Assembly: GCA_016866375.1 (NCBI GenBank)
Contig: VGMK01000026.1
Location: forward strand, 1-15,825
Reading direction: 5' to 3'
Source: Bacteroidota bacterium
GTDB taxonomy: Bacteria > Bacteroidota > Bacteroidia > Flavobacteriales_D > Crocinitomicaceae
Length of the DNA stretch: 15,825 nucleotides
Below, piece by piece: positions 1-8,319 of this stretch. The notes beneath the pieces are model-generated. The model saw only the letters and a program-made list of their open reading frames with translations. It did not search any database and had not been told where the DNA came from. Numbering within the stretch: position 1 is the first letter of the stretch; every line of letters begins with the position of its first letter. The position numbers and the translations under genes were made by a program.

Positions 1-890
1 TTTACGACAAAGGCGCTAGCAGAGGAGTCATCTGGAAAAGCGGTTTTGTAGGAACTTTGTTTATTCTTGTAGTCTATGCGCTTTTACCCAAAGAATACCA
101 ATTTTCTCGCTTATTCATTTTGATCGGCGTTTCATGGTATATTTTGCAATTTTACCTACTGCGTATGATCTTAAATTTATATAAGACACATCGCCTAGGC
201 TTACCAAAACCCGAACAAAAACATTTTGCCATTCTTGGTTCAAAAGATGAATTTAATCGGATTGAAAATATACTTGTCGCAACGTATTCGAACGTTGGAA
301 GCATTCGCTGGATAGATACAATGGACCCTAAAATTGATCCAAACAAAGTACAAGAAATAATACTTATCGATAAAATTAATGAGCTTATTTTTTCATCCAA
401 AGATCTTACAACAAAAGATATTATCGGATATATGACAACAACGAATACGCCCGGTATTGACTTCAAAATTGCTCAACCTGAGACAGAGTATTTGATTGGC
501 AGTAACTCAATAGACTCTACTGGAGATCTATACATTCAAAATGTAAACTTGTTGATGCGCCCTGAAAATAAAAGATCGAAGAGATTATTTGATCTTTCCG
601 TATCACTTGTCTTTTTCATTTCTCTCCCGATAATTTATTTTTTCCAACGAAAAAAAAGGAATGTATTTGCGAACATTTGGCACGTTGTCGTCGGAAAGAA
701 AACCTGGATTGGAGCACCCATTGAAAGAACAAACAATTACATAAAACCGGGTATTTTACTTCCTATTCAATTTTCAAGTGATGAAGATAGCGGGGATTAC
801 GAGAAAATTAACCTGTTGTATGCCAAAAATTATTCCTCTCTTTTTGACTTGCAATGCGTTCTAAAAAATTGGCACTCCTTGGGCAATTAA
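1..890 (+). CDS. Membrane glycosyltransferase-like protein, C-terminal part (5' end outside window)
   Basis: The reading frame is open from base 3 to the TAA at 888-890, so this is a gene cut by the left edge. The TTG at 57 lies inside a coding, membrane-like stretch and is not a credible start. Of the 295 visible residues, about 15-60 hold two hydrophobic segments. A soluble Rossmann-like region follows, starting near nt 225 with FAILGSKDEFNRIE. Then come a KRLFDL motif and a membrane segment (nt 579-650), and a short tail. KRLFDL plus membrane helix, WHVVVGKKTWIGAP, IKPGILLPIQ and LLYAKNYSSLFDLQ resemble successive landmarks of polyprenyl-phosphate sugar transferases (pfam02397 type), but the central segment between helix and tail appears missing. 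Bacteroidota encode glycosyltransferases with a tail of this kind, so a polysaccharide assembly role at the inner membrane is likely. The N-terminal catalytic domain is not visible, so the assignment is an inference. Confidence 0.6.
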   Translation, partial: YDKGASRGVIWKSGFVGTLFILVVYALLPKEYQFSRLFILIGVSWYILQFYLLRMILNLYKTHRLGLPKPEQKHFAILGSKDEFNRIENILVATYSNVGSIRWIDTMDPKIDPNKVQEIILIDKINELIFSSKDLTTKDIIGYMTTTNTPGIDFKIAQPETEYLIGSNSIDSTGDLYIQNVNLLMRPENKRSKRLFDLSVSLVFFISLPIIYFFQRKKRNVFANIWHVVVGKKTWIGAPIERTNNYIKPGILLPIQFSSDEDSGDYEKINLLYAKNYSSLFDLQCVLKNWHSLGN

Positions 891-923
891 GCCATTTTTA
901 AAGTCTTTTTTGAAGAATTTACA

Positions 924-931
924 TATATTTG
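924..931 (+). promoter_or_regulatory. Putative -7 promoter element for the E2 operon
   Basis: TATATTTG matches the Bacteroidota sigma factor -7 consensus TAnnTTTG exactly and lies 19 nt before the ATG at 951, within the 60-bp gap after the preceding gene. No TTG -33 element is found at the usual 17-23 nt spacing, so only half of the promoter is supported. Confidence 0.45.
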
Positions 932-950
932 TAAGGTCAAAATCACAGTA

Positions 951-2309
951 ATGGGTCAGATAGAAATTCGTTTACCAAAAATGGGGGAAAGTGTCACTGA
1001 GGCAACCATTACTAATTGGCTAAAGAACATTGGCGATACCGTTGCAGTTGATGAGCCCCTCGTTGAGGTAGCAACGGATAAAGTTGATAACGAGTTACCC
1101 TCTGAGGCGTCAGGAATTTTAATCAAAAAACTTTTTGAAAAGGATCAAGTTGCGAAAGTTGGCGATGTCATTGCTCTGCTTTCTAGCGAAGGGTCCGCTC
1201 CGCTTGAGAAACTTCAAGCTGAACCGGAGAAGACATCTGATTCAACACCTGAAATCGTTTTAACTGACACAAAAGTAATTCCATCGGCACAGGATAGCAA
1301 TAATTCTGCACCTCAGAAGATTACCAAAAACGGAGCGAATGGAAAGTTCTTTTCCCCTCTTGTGCGCTCTATTGCAGAAAAAGAGGATGTTTCTCTATCT
1401 GAATTGAATGCAATAAGCGGTTCGGGGCTTGATGGCAGAGTCACAAAATTAGACCTTTTCGCCTATTTAGCGAATCGTGGGCAAAGTGACAGTCAATTTG
1501 TTAAAAACCCTACCGACCAACATAATCCTTCCTCTCGTCCTGTAATAACCTCTTCAATTGCAATAAAGGAACCCATAGTTGTGGCTAATCCAGGTGATGA
1601 GGTCATAGAAATGGATCGTATGCGAAAGCTGATAGCAGAGCATATGGTAATGTCTAAGCATGTCTCACCGCACGTTACCTCATTTGTAGAGGCAGACGTT
1701 ACGAACATTGTTTTATGGCGAAATAAGGTGAAAGAAAAGTTTCGAGAAAGGGAAGGAGAAAATATAACCTACACGCCGATATTTATAGAAGCAATCGTAA
1801 AAGCTATTAAAGATTTTCCTATGATCAACGTATCGGTTTCAGGAAACACAATCATTAAAAGGAAAGAGATTAATATTGGAATGGCTACGGCTTTGCCTTC
1901 TGGAAATTTAATTGTACCAGTTATAAAAAATGCAGACCAACTCAACTTAGTCGGGTTAACCAAAGTGGTTAATGAATTAGCAACTAACGCCCGAAATAAC
2001 AAACTAAAACCGGAAGATATTCAGGGTGGCACTTATACGGTAACAAATGTAGGTTCTTTCGGAAATCTTATGGGAACCCCGATTATAAATCAACCACAAG
2101 TTGCAATTTTAGCATTAGGTGCAATAAGAAAGGTACCTGCAGTTATTGAAACTTCCGAAGGAGACTTCATAGGAATACGTCACAAAATGTTCTTATCGCA
2201 TTCTTACGATCATCGCGTAGTAGATGGAGCTCTCGGAGGTCAGTTTGTTCGGAGAGTTGCCGATTATTTAGAAAATTTTGATGCTACGAATAAGTTTGAC
2301 TACATTTAA
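951..2309 (+). CDS. 2-oxoacid dehydrogenase complex E2 (lipoyl acyltransferase)
   Basis: This is the dihydrolipoamide acyltransferase core of a 2-oxoacid dehydrogenase complex, which passes the acyl group from E1 to CoA in the cytoplasm. The 452 residues hold all three expected parts. Residues 3-78 are a lipoyl domain with the lipoylated lysine at Lys44 in ATDKVDNE. Residues about 133-172 are a peripheral subunit-binding domain (FFSPLVRSIAEKEDV to GRVTKLDLFAYL), which tethers E1 or E3. Residues about 218-450 are the catalytic domain, with the active-site motif DHRVVDG (His421, Asp425) and TNVGSFG at 365-371. A Ser/Pro/Glu/Asn-rich linker (about 80-130) and a second linker (about 175-215) separate the parts. 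The start MGQIEIRLPKMGES is typical of the family. No E1 or E3 gene lies nearby, so the substrate (branched-chain 2-oxoacids, pyruvate or 2-oxoglutarate) cannot be settled; branched-chain type is my guess. The next gene starts 12 bp downstream. Confidence 0.93.
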   Translation: MGQIEIRLPKMGESVTEATITNWLKNIGDTVAVDEPLVEVATDKVDNELPSEASGILIKKLFEKDQVAKVGDVIALLSSEGSAPLEKLQAEPEKTSDSTPEIVLTDTKVIPSAQDSNNSAPQKITKNGANGKFFSPLVRSIAEKEDVSLSELNAISGSGLDGRVTKLDLFAYLANRGQSDSQFVKNPTDQHNPSSRPVITSSIAIKEPIVVANPGDEVIEMDRMRKLIAEHMVMSKHVSPHVTSFVEADVTNIVLWRNKVKEKFREREGENITYTPIFIEAIVKAIKDFPMINVSVSGNTIIKRKEINIGMATALPSGNLIVPVIKNADQLNLVGLTKVVNELATNARNNKLKPEDIQGGTYTVTNVGSFGNLMGTPIINQPQVAILALGAIRKVPAVIETSEGDFIGIRHKMFLSHSYDHRVVDGALGGQFVRRVADYLENFDATNKFDYI

Positions 2310-2321
2310 TAAAAATTACCC

Positions 2322-4607
2322 ATGAAAATAACTTTGACTTTATGTATTCTTATCGCTGTTCAAACCTTACTTGCCCAGTTCACAGAATCTCAGGTTAGAG
2401 AAATAATTAAAAACTCATCTGAAAAAGAACTAGTTTTTCACAGTTCGCGCTTCCTGCAAGAAAATTTCTTTCATTTTGCCGACCTTGCCACTTCGCGGTT
2501 ATTAGAAATTTCTCCAGAAAACCCAAATTACAATTTCCGGAAAGGTTTAATTCTTGTTTCCACAAAAGGAAAAGAAGAAGATATCATCAAACACTTTTCG
2601 AAGTGCACAAAAAAAATTCAAAAGAATTACGACGCTTACTCAAAATCGGAGGACGCGGTTCCAGTTGACGTGTTTTATTACCTCGGTGTGGCCTTACACC
2701 GAATGGAACAACTGGATTCAGCAATCGAAAATTATAAAAAATTTATCAGTTTATCCAGTTCGAAATCCCAATTAATCGTTGAAGCGGCGATCAGAATTTC
2801 TCAATGTGAAGTTGCCAAAAAAAACATTAGTTCACCAACGAATTTTCAACCCAAGAACCTTGGTAATATCCTTAACTCTGAATTTTCAGAAAGTAAAGCA
2901 GAGATAAGCGCTGACGGAAAGAAACTTTTCATAACAAGCGGACGGCCTTGGCCCGATAATTCAGATGACAAATCAAAAGATCCCTTTTTATACACCTTCA
3001 AAAAGGATGTATATTCTAGTTTCAAAGACGTCAACAATCAATGGACTGCACCTTTAAAATTTTCCTTCAGTACGCCCGATTTGAACGAATGTTTTTCGAA
3101 TGTGAGTATCGATGAGAGAATAATTACCCTTAACAACGACCTCGCCGGTGTTGGAGACGTTTTTCATACCCTTTTTGAAAATAACTTGTTTTCAAATCCA
3201 AAGCCTTCAAACATTACTGAGGTAAACACCATTGAACGTTGGGAATCTGATTTTACAGAATCAATGGACGGAAAGTTGAGATTTTTTGTATCTGACCGCA
3301 CCACAGGAAAAGGTAAAAGAGATATCTATTTTAGTGAACTAACAGGTGCTAATTGGAGTACTCCTCAAAACATAGCATCGATAAATTCCGAAAGTGATGA
3401 AATTTCACCTTTCATAGGTTTAGATAATAAAACGCTTTACTTTTCGAGCAACGGAAACGAGTCAATGGGAGGATTTGATATTTTTGTTTCTCATCGTGAT
3501 CAATCTGGGGAATGGTCTTCACCAATAAACCTTGGATATCCGCTCAACAGTGTTGCCGATGATTATTCTTTTACACAATCTGCAAATGGACAGGATAATG
3601 TTTTTGTGTCATCAAGAAATGGAGGCAATGGTAAAGAGGATTTATACGAAATCAGTAAATCCCCTGTTCTTATTGAAAAAACAGCCTTTTTAAATGGCCG
3701 TATTGTAAGTAAAAATAAAAAAGTAATACCTGAGAATACTTATGTTCTTGTTAAATGTTTGAATTGTGAGGATAAATCTGAGAAAAAACTTCTAGCGAGA
3801 GTATCGGACGGCTTTTTTGGAATGAAATTAGAAAAGTGTAGAGAATATGAATTGTCTTATTACTACGATAATTTGTCAAAAAATCCTTTCAGCGAAAAAT
3901 TTAATACAAATTGTGAACAACCGTTCGAAGAGGTGAATAAAAAAGTTCTTTTAGACGATGACAACCGAGTTATAGTTCCAATTTTAGCATATGAAGTCAC
4001 GCTCACTATTTTGGATAAAATGAGGTCATTTCCAATAAAAAATGCAGCTGTTTTGATTAATGAAAATAATAAAAATAGATCCTTGACCACAGATAACAAC
4101 GGTCAAATACAAATGAAACTCAGTGAGGATTTTATCTTCGGTGATGAATTAAATTTAAATATAAAAGTTTCAAAGGTGGGCTACGAAAGTGCTGACAAGA
4201 GCATATCGAAAAAGTTAGAATACAATCAAAGTGTATTTGAGAGCATTTCACTTTTGAACTTAAAACAAGTGGATTCGATTAGTATCTACTTTGCATCGAA
4301 TGAACATATCATTTCAGAAGAATCAAAAAAAATATTGATACGAGTTGTCAACAAATTAAAGAAAAATCCGAAATTGCAAATTCAGATTAATTCCTATGCA
4401 GATGTAACAGGGTCTGACGAATACAACACTTACATCAGCAAAAAAAGAGCCGTGGAGACTTCTACTATTCTAGAGTCTTTAGGAGTCAAACCAGAGCAGA
4501 TTTATAGTCTGGAGGGATTCGGCGAAGTCAAAATCTCAACAGAGAGTGGAAAAATTGGTCCTGATCTGAGCATCTTCAGACGTTCTGATATCATCTTTTT
4601 TGAGTAG
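2322..4607 (+). CDS. PorE-like envelope protein: TPR, PD40 propeller, CarboxypepD_reg-like, OmpA domains
   Basis: A secreted 761-residue protein that probably anchors something to peptidoglycan in the periplasm. A signal peptide (1-18, ending TLLA before QF) has no lipobox cysteine, suggesting a soluble or non-lipidated form. Residues about 25-170 are helical and TPR-like (FYYLGVALHRMEQLDSAIENY). Residues about 180-445 carry WD40-like PD40 motifs (AEISADGKKLFITS, LYFSSNGNESMGGFDIFVS, VFVSSRNGGNGKEDLYEIS), likely a beta propeller. Residues about 450-640 look like one or two beta-sandwich CarboxypepD_reg-like domains. Residues about 650-761 are an OmpA-like domain; Asp694 and Arg709, 15 residues apart, match the Asp/Arg pair that binds diaminopimelate in OmpA proteins. 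This domain order is that of PorE, the T9SS-associated lipoprotein of Porphyromonas gingivalis, but Bacteroidota have many paralogues with it, so a T9SS role is only a possibility. It follows the E2 gene by 12 bp, implying cotranscription. Confidence 0.8.
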   Translation: MKITLTLCILIAVQTLLAQFTESQVREIIKNSSEKELVFHSSRFLQENFFHFADLATSRLLEISPENPNYNFRKGLILVSTKGKEEDIIKHFSKCTKKIQKNYDAYSKSEDAVPVDVFYYLGVALHRMEQLDSAIENYKKFISLSSSKSQLIVEAAIRISQCEVAKKNISSPTNFQPKNLGNILNSEFSESKAEISADGKKLFITSGRPWPDNSDDKSKDPFLYTFKKDVYSSFKDVNNQWTAPLKFSFSTPDLNECFSNVSIDERIITLNNDLAGVGDVFHTLFENNLFSNPKPSNITEVNTIERWESDFTESMDGKLRFFVSDRTTGKGKRDIYFSELTGANWSTPQNIASINSESDEISPFIGLDNKTLYFSSNGNESMGGFDIFVSHRDQSGEWSSPINLGYPLNSVADDYSFTQSANGQDNVFVSSRNGGNGKEDLYEISKSPVLIEKTAFLNGRIVSKNKKVIPENTYVLVKCLNCEDKSEKKLLARVSDGFFGMKLEKCREYELSYYYDNLSKNPFSEKFNTNCEQPFEEVNKKVLLDDDNRVIVPILAYEVTLTILDKMRSFPIKNAAVLINENNKNRSLTTDNNGQIQMKLSEDFIFGDELNLNIKVSKVGYESADKSISKKLEYNQSVFESISLLNLKQVDSISIYFASNEHIISEESKKILIRVVNKLKKNPKLQIQINSYADVTGSDEYNTYISKKRAVETSTILESLGVKPEQIYSLEGFGEVKISTESGKIGPDLSIFRRSDIIFFE

Positions 4608-4639
4608 GCTCGATAAAGACATATTTAAAATATTCAGAT

Positions 4640-5485
4640 ATGTTGCGTTTAAATAAACCTCTCTGTATCATAGATCTCGAAGCTACTGGTCTGCAAATAA
4701 CGACCGATCGAATTGTTCAAATCGCTATGCTTCGAATTGAAATAAACGGTGAACGTCATACTTTTAATGAAATTGTTAATCCCGAAATAGAAATTCCCAA
4801 GGAAATTTCCGAAATCCATGGCATATCCACGGCGATGGCCTCTCAAGCCCGAACATTCAAAGAATTAGGCCCGGAAATAATTAATTTTATTGGAACTGCA
4901 GACATGGTAGGCTACAATTCAAATAAGTTTGACATTCCGCTTCTTGCAGAAGAATTATTACGGTGTGAAATTGAATTTGATCTATCAGATCGCAAGTTCA
5001 TCGACGTTCAAAATATTTTCCACAAAATGGAACAAAGAACTCTTGCTGCCGCCGTTCAATTCTACTGTAACAAATCTCTAGAGGGGGCCCACGATGCACT
5101 AAACGATGTCCTGGCTACCTGGGACGTATTCGAAGCACAACTCAATCGTTACGATTCGCTGAAGAAAGATATTACTTACCTGGCAGAATTTTCTCGAGCA
5201 CAAGCAAATGAAATGGTTGATTTTGGGGGTAGATTGGCAAGAAATGATCAAGGTGAAGTAGTCTATAATTTCGGAAAACATAAAAATAAAACTATTTCCG
5301 AGGTATCGCAAGTAGAACCAGGATATTATGGATGGATGTTGGAAGCAGACTTTCCTCTCCATACAAAAGATTGTTTGCGAAAAGAGATGGAATCCATAAA
5401 AGCCAGGCGAAAACAAGAACCAATGAGCACCGAATCTCTAGAGGATAAATTGCATGCCTTGAAAAATAAATTTAACAACCGATGA
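4640..5485 (+). CDS. DnaQ-like DEDDh 3'-5' exonuclease
   Basis: A 281-residue nuclease of the DnaQ/RNase T superfamily, expected to remove nucleotides from 3' ends using two metal ions. The catalytic residues are all present: Asp12 and Glu14 in IDLEATGL (Exo I), Asp98 in GYNSNKFDIPLL (Exo II), and His151 and Asp156 in HDALNDV (Exo III, DEDDh type). Residues about 200-250 (VYNFGKHKNKTISEV, then EPGYYGWMLEADFP) form the small C-terminal module also seen at the end of exodeoxyribonuclease X-like proteins. It is too short and lacks the polymerase context to be called DNA polymerase III epsilon. Repair or RNA processing are both possible. It starts 32 bp after the OmpA-domain gene, and its TGA overlaps the ATG of the next gene by 4 nt (ATGA), which points to translational coupling. 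Confidence 0.88.
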   Translation: MLRLNKPLCIIDLEATGLQITTDRIVQIAMLRIEINGERHTFNEIVNPEIEIPKEISEIHGISTAMASQARTFKELGPEIINFIGTADMVGYNSNKFDIPLLAEELLRCEIEFDLSDRKFIDVQNIFHKMEQRTLAAAVQFYCNKSLEGAHDALNDVLATWDVFEAQLNRYDSLKKDITYLAEFSRAQANEMVDFGGRLARNDQGEVVYNFGKHKNKTISEVSQVEPGYYGWMLEADFPLHTKDCLRKEMESIKARRKQEPMSTESLEDKLHALKNKFNNR

Positions 5486-6090
5486 AGATTATTTGCATCG
5501 GAAGAAATTATGCAGATCATGCGTTGGAACTGAAAAACACACTGCCTGACGAGCCACTATATTTTCTAAAACCCGATACTGCAATTCTCAAAGAAAAGGA
5601 CTTTTATTATCCGAATTTCACCCAAGACCTTCATTTTGAATGCGAAATCGTTGTTAAAATAGACAGAGTTGGTAAAAATATTGATGTAAAATTTGCTCAT
5701 AAGTATTATTCTGAAATCAGCTTGGGTATTGATTTCACAGCGCGTGACCTGCAGCAAAAATGCAAGGAGAAAGGGTTACCTTGGGAGAAGGCAAAAGCAT
5801 TTGACCACAGCGCTCCAATATCTTCAAAATGGCTGAAGATCAAAGAAATAGATTTTAATTCAATAGAATTTTCTCTAATTCAAAATGGTATCTTAAGGCA
5901 AAGAGGATTTTCTCGTGACATGATTTTCTCAATCGATCAGATTATTGCTTATGTGTCAAAATTCATCACCCTTAAAACTGGGGACTTGATATATCTGGGA
6001 ACCCCTGCAGGAGTTGGTCCTGTTGGAATAGGAGATTGTTTACAAGGATTTTTAAACGGGGAAGAAATGTTTTCTTTTTTCGTTAAGTAA
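5482..6090 (+). CDS. Fumarylacetoacetate hydrolase (FAH) family enzyme, FAHD1-like
   Basis: A cytoplasmic metal-dependent enzyme of 202 residues, the compact size of the single-domain FAHD1/YcgM branch, whose members act as acylpyruvate hydrolases, oxaloacetate decarboxylases or oxaloacetate tautomerases. The visible active-site set matches that branch: His13 and Glu16 in GRNYADHALELKN (the FAHD1 His-x-x-Glu dyad), metal ligands Glu53 and Glu55 in HFECEIVVKI and Asp84 in GIDFTARDLQ, Lys105 in WEKAKAFDHSAP, and the glycine-rich IYLGTPAGVGPVGIGD near the end. The start codon lies inside the stop region of the exonuclease gene. It is the last gene of the 951-6090 operon; with the E2 gene at the head, a role in carboxylic acid metabolism or damage repair is plausible, but the true substrate cannot be read from sequence. 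Confidence 0.87.
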   Translation: MKIICIGRNYADHALELKNTLPDEPLYFLKPDTAILKEKDFYYPNFTQDLHFECEIVVKIDRVGKNIDVKFAHKYYSEISLGIDFTARDLQQKCKEKGLPWEKAKAFDHSAPISSKWLKIKEIDFNSIEFSLIQNGILRQRGFSRDMIFSIDQIIAYVSKFITLKTGDLIYLGTPAGVGPVGIGDCLQGFLNGEEMFSFFVK

Positions 6091-8319
6091 TCAAAATTTA
6101 AAAATTTTATACGTATTTCCCTTGTTTTTGACTTTTATAAAATAAATTCCTTGCGTTAACGACGAAAAATCAAACACTGTCGAATATTGCGTAACACTCA
6201 AATTTCTTATAAACCGCCCCTCAGCAGAGAATAATACTAATTCCAGCGGAAAATTTGCTGTTTGCACGTTGAAAATTCCATCCGTCGGATTTGGAAAAAC
6301 TTGCAGTGGAATCTCTGTTTCATTATGATCTTGAATTCCAATGGTACTTGTGTTATCATTTTCAAGGTAAAACAACCCACCCAAATCTTGGCCGATAAAT
6401 AAATCTAAGTTTGAATCGTTATCTAAATCACCGACTGCGCAAGAACTGTAGCCACCAATATTTTTTTCTTGATTTAAAAAGTTGGCTGAAATTGTTCTAA
6501 AGGTTGATCCAATTGTCAAATTATCATCAATAGAATCGCAAAAATAAATTGAACCTTCCAATGATCCAACCATTAAATACGTTGTATCTAAATGCCTAAA
6601 AAAATGAGGGAAGGCAAAGCCATCCGGGGAGTTTGGTGTTGAAACGTCAACATTGCCAAGATTTGAATTCATTAATTCAAAGCTTGGATTGGATATGGTT
6701 CCAATGTTGAGATAATAAAGGACTTCTCCTGTTTTTCTTCCAATGAGCAAATCGAGTTTACCGTCATCATTCAAGTCAAAGAGTTGAGGAGCCGCAAATT
6801 GACCTACACTTATGCTCTGTCCAAGGTGATCTGGATAGTTTACAACTGGTGCTGAGAATGTTGGAACAGATCCGGTTGATGTGTTTTGTAAGTAACACAG
6901 CGTACCATTTTCCAAACCAAGAATAATGTCCTTTTTTCCATCGTTATTTAAATCCCCAAAACTAGGAACCATTCGTAAACCAAAGCCTTCTTGTGATAAA
7001 TTTAAGAAGTCATTGTCAATGAATGTAAAAACCGGATTATCTGCAGTTCCTGTGTTTTGATAGTATGCAATTTTACTTTCTTTCGCTAATACTGGTTTGT
7101 ACGTAAAGTAATTCGCAACAAATAAATCAACCAATCCATCGTTATCAATGTCCGTTAAAACAGGAATTGAGCCCGTTCCGTGTTCAATCATATCCTCTTG
7201 AAGAAAGGATTTCGTTTCAAACACAAAGTTTGGAGTGTTATTAGAAGACGTATTCTTGTATTTTAACACACTTGACTCATTCTCTGAAACATTTTTAGCA
7301 TTCGGCGCCACCAGTAGATCTTTCTGTAAATCAAAATCAACATCTACCCAAAATGCAGCGGGAAATAATTGCATAGAGACAGGAGTGGAATTAGAGGGAA
7401 AATTGGGATTTGCGCTTATCATTAATGAATTTGTGTTGACTTCTGTGCCTCCATTGGTTAAAAAATTAAGCGATGGATAAGTAACATCACCTAAAATGAG
7501 ATCTTTAACACCATTTCCATTCATGTCTATGGCTAGAACTGTTGATCCTGCATGTGCTTTTTCGGAATTATTTGGCTTCAATTGTGGGTTTGGAACATTC
7601 CCTCCTTGGCACGGTGCGGTTTGATCATTTAAAAAAACCGTATTTGAATTTACATCCTCTCGAAATCCACCCCAGCATTCATTTTTCAATTCAAATACCA
7701 ATGAATCTGAATTACCGTATGTTTCCTGACTTATGTTTTTATGGTATTGCAGGTATTCACCGCTGATGTGATAAGTCAAAATATCAATATCCCCGTCCAA
7801 GTCGACGTCAACAATTGCTGGAATATCTGCAGAACTCACATATAAATTAAGTTGTGTTCCCCAATTATCAGAGTAAAGTAGGTTTTTTGCAACAGTCCAT
7901 TGAAGCCCAGTTGTGCTATTCCCTGTGTTTTTATATACTTTGATGCCTCCAATACCATATGCAAACAGATCGTTTTCACCGTCTTGATTGTAGTCAATCG
8001 CGGTCAATCGATACCGTAAATCCGAAGGAAAAAGAGTTTGTCCGATTGGGTTGAAAACATAAGAGCGATTTCCATCGATTAATCGATTTTCAAATAACCT
8101 GATTTGATCATTACTTCTATCAAATACCAACAAGTCCATATCGTCATCGTAGTCGTAATCGATTTCAGAAAATTGGGCGTAGTTAAGTCCGCCTGACCAA
8201 GCCAATGTTAGTGGCGATCCGTTCTTAGTTACTTGAATGCTATCCGAAAAATTAAAGGAAAATTGGGCCTTATGGTACCACACGTTTAACAACATAAGAA
8301 GGAAAAGTGATCTATGCAT
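6091..8319 (-). CDS. Secreted FG-GAP/VCBS repeat protein with T9SS type A sorting signal
   Basis: A 742-residue exported protein. The N-terminus (MHRSLFLLMLLNVWYHKA) is a signal peptide with likely cleavage before QF. Nine calcium-loop motifs of the D-x-D/N-x-D-G-x-x-D type begin near residues 54, 109, 171, 265, 326, 390, 456, 515 and 631 (for example DVDLDGDIDIL, DLNNDGKKDII). They alternate with a repeated strand pattern ending in YxNTG....PxF (for example YYQNTGTADNPVFTF), as in integrin-like FG-GAP propellers. Residues about 672-742 form a T9SS type A C-terminal domain: VFPNPTDGIFNV at its head and LTQGIYFIKVKNKGNTYKIF at its end. It should therefore be exported through the Sec system and T9SS and attached to or released from the cell surface. 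No enzymatic domain is seen; adhesion or a structural role is an inference. The stop is immediately adjacent to the convergent FAH gene. Confidence 0.9.
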   Translation of the reverse strand: MHRSLFLLMLLNVWYHKAQFSFNFSDSIQVTKNGSPLTLAWSGGLNYAQFSEIDYDYDDDMDLLVFDRSNDQIRLFENRLIDGNRSYVFNPIGQTLFPSDLRYRLTAIDYNQDGENDLFAYGIGGIKVYKNTGNSTTGLQWTVAKNLLYSDNWGTQLNLYVSSADIPAIVDVDLDGDIDILTYHISGEYLQYHKNISQETYGNSDSLVFELKNECWGGFREDVNSNTVFLNDQTAPCQGGNVPNPQLKPNNSEKAHAGSTVLAIDMNGNGVKDLILGDVTYPSLNFLTNGGTEVNTNSLMISANPNFPSNSTPVSMQLFPAAFWVDVDFDLQKDLLVAPNAKNVSENESSVLKYKNTSSNNTPNFVFETKSFLQEDMIEHGTGSIPVLTDIDNDGLVDLFVANYFTYKPVLAKESKIAYYQNTGTADNPVFTFIDNDFLNLSQEGFGLRMVPSFGDLNNDGKKDIILGLENGTLCYLQNTSTGSVPTFSAPVVNYPDHLGQSISVGQFAAPQLFDLNDDGKLDLLIGRKTGEVLYYLNIGTISNPSFELMNSNLGNVDVSTPNSPDGFAFPHFFRHLDTTYLMVGSLEGSIYFCDSIDDNLTIGSTFRTISANFLNQEKNIGGYSSCAVGDLDNDSNLDLFIGQDLGGLFYLENDNTSTIGIQDHNETEIPLQVFPNPTDGIFNVQTANFPLELVLFSAEGRFIRNLSVTQYSTVFDFSSLTQGIYFIKVKNKGNTYKIFKF
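6093..6108. repeat. A/T-only inverted repeat at a convergent gene junction
   Basis: AAAATTT (6093-6099) and AAATTTT (6102-6108) are perfect inverted repeats separated by 2 nt. They sit directly after the FAH stop codon and inside the last codons of the opposing FG-GAP gene. A stem made only of A-T pairs would be weak, so a terminator role is possible but not shown. No other hairpin lies between the two genes because there is no space. Confidence 0.35.

Noticed and set aside
57..59. TTG as the start of the first gene
   Set aside because: The frame continues open to the window edge and the bases before it encode a plausible membrane-protein stretch, so the gene simply begins outside.
5099..5520. 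Overlapping - strand open frames opposite the exonuclease gene
   Set aside because: They are antisense to a gene with all catalytic residues intact and show no family features.
7235..7766. Two + strand open frames of 81 and 74 codons opposite the FG-GAP gene
   Set aside because: They lie antisense to a well-supported repeat protein, have no recognisable domains, and are explained by reversed codon usage.
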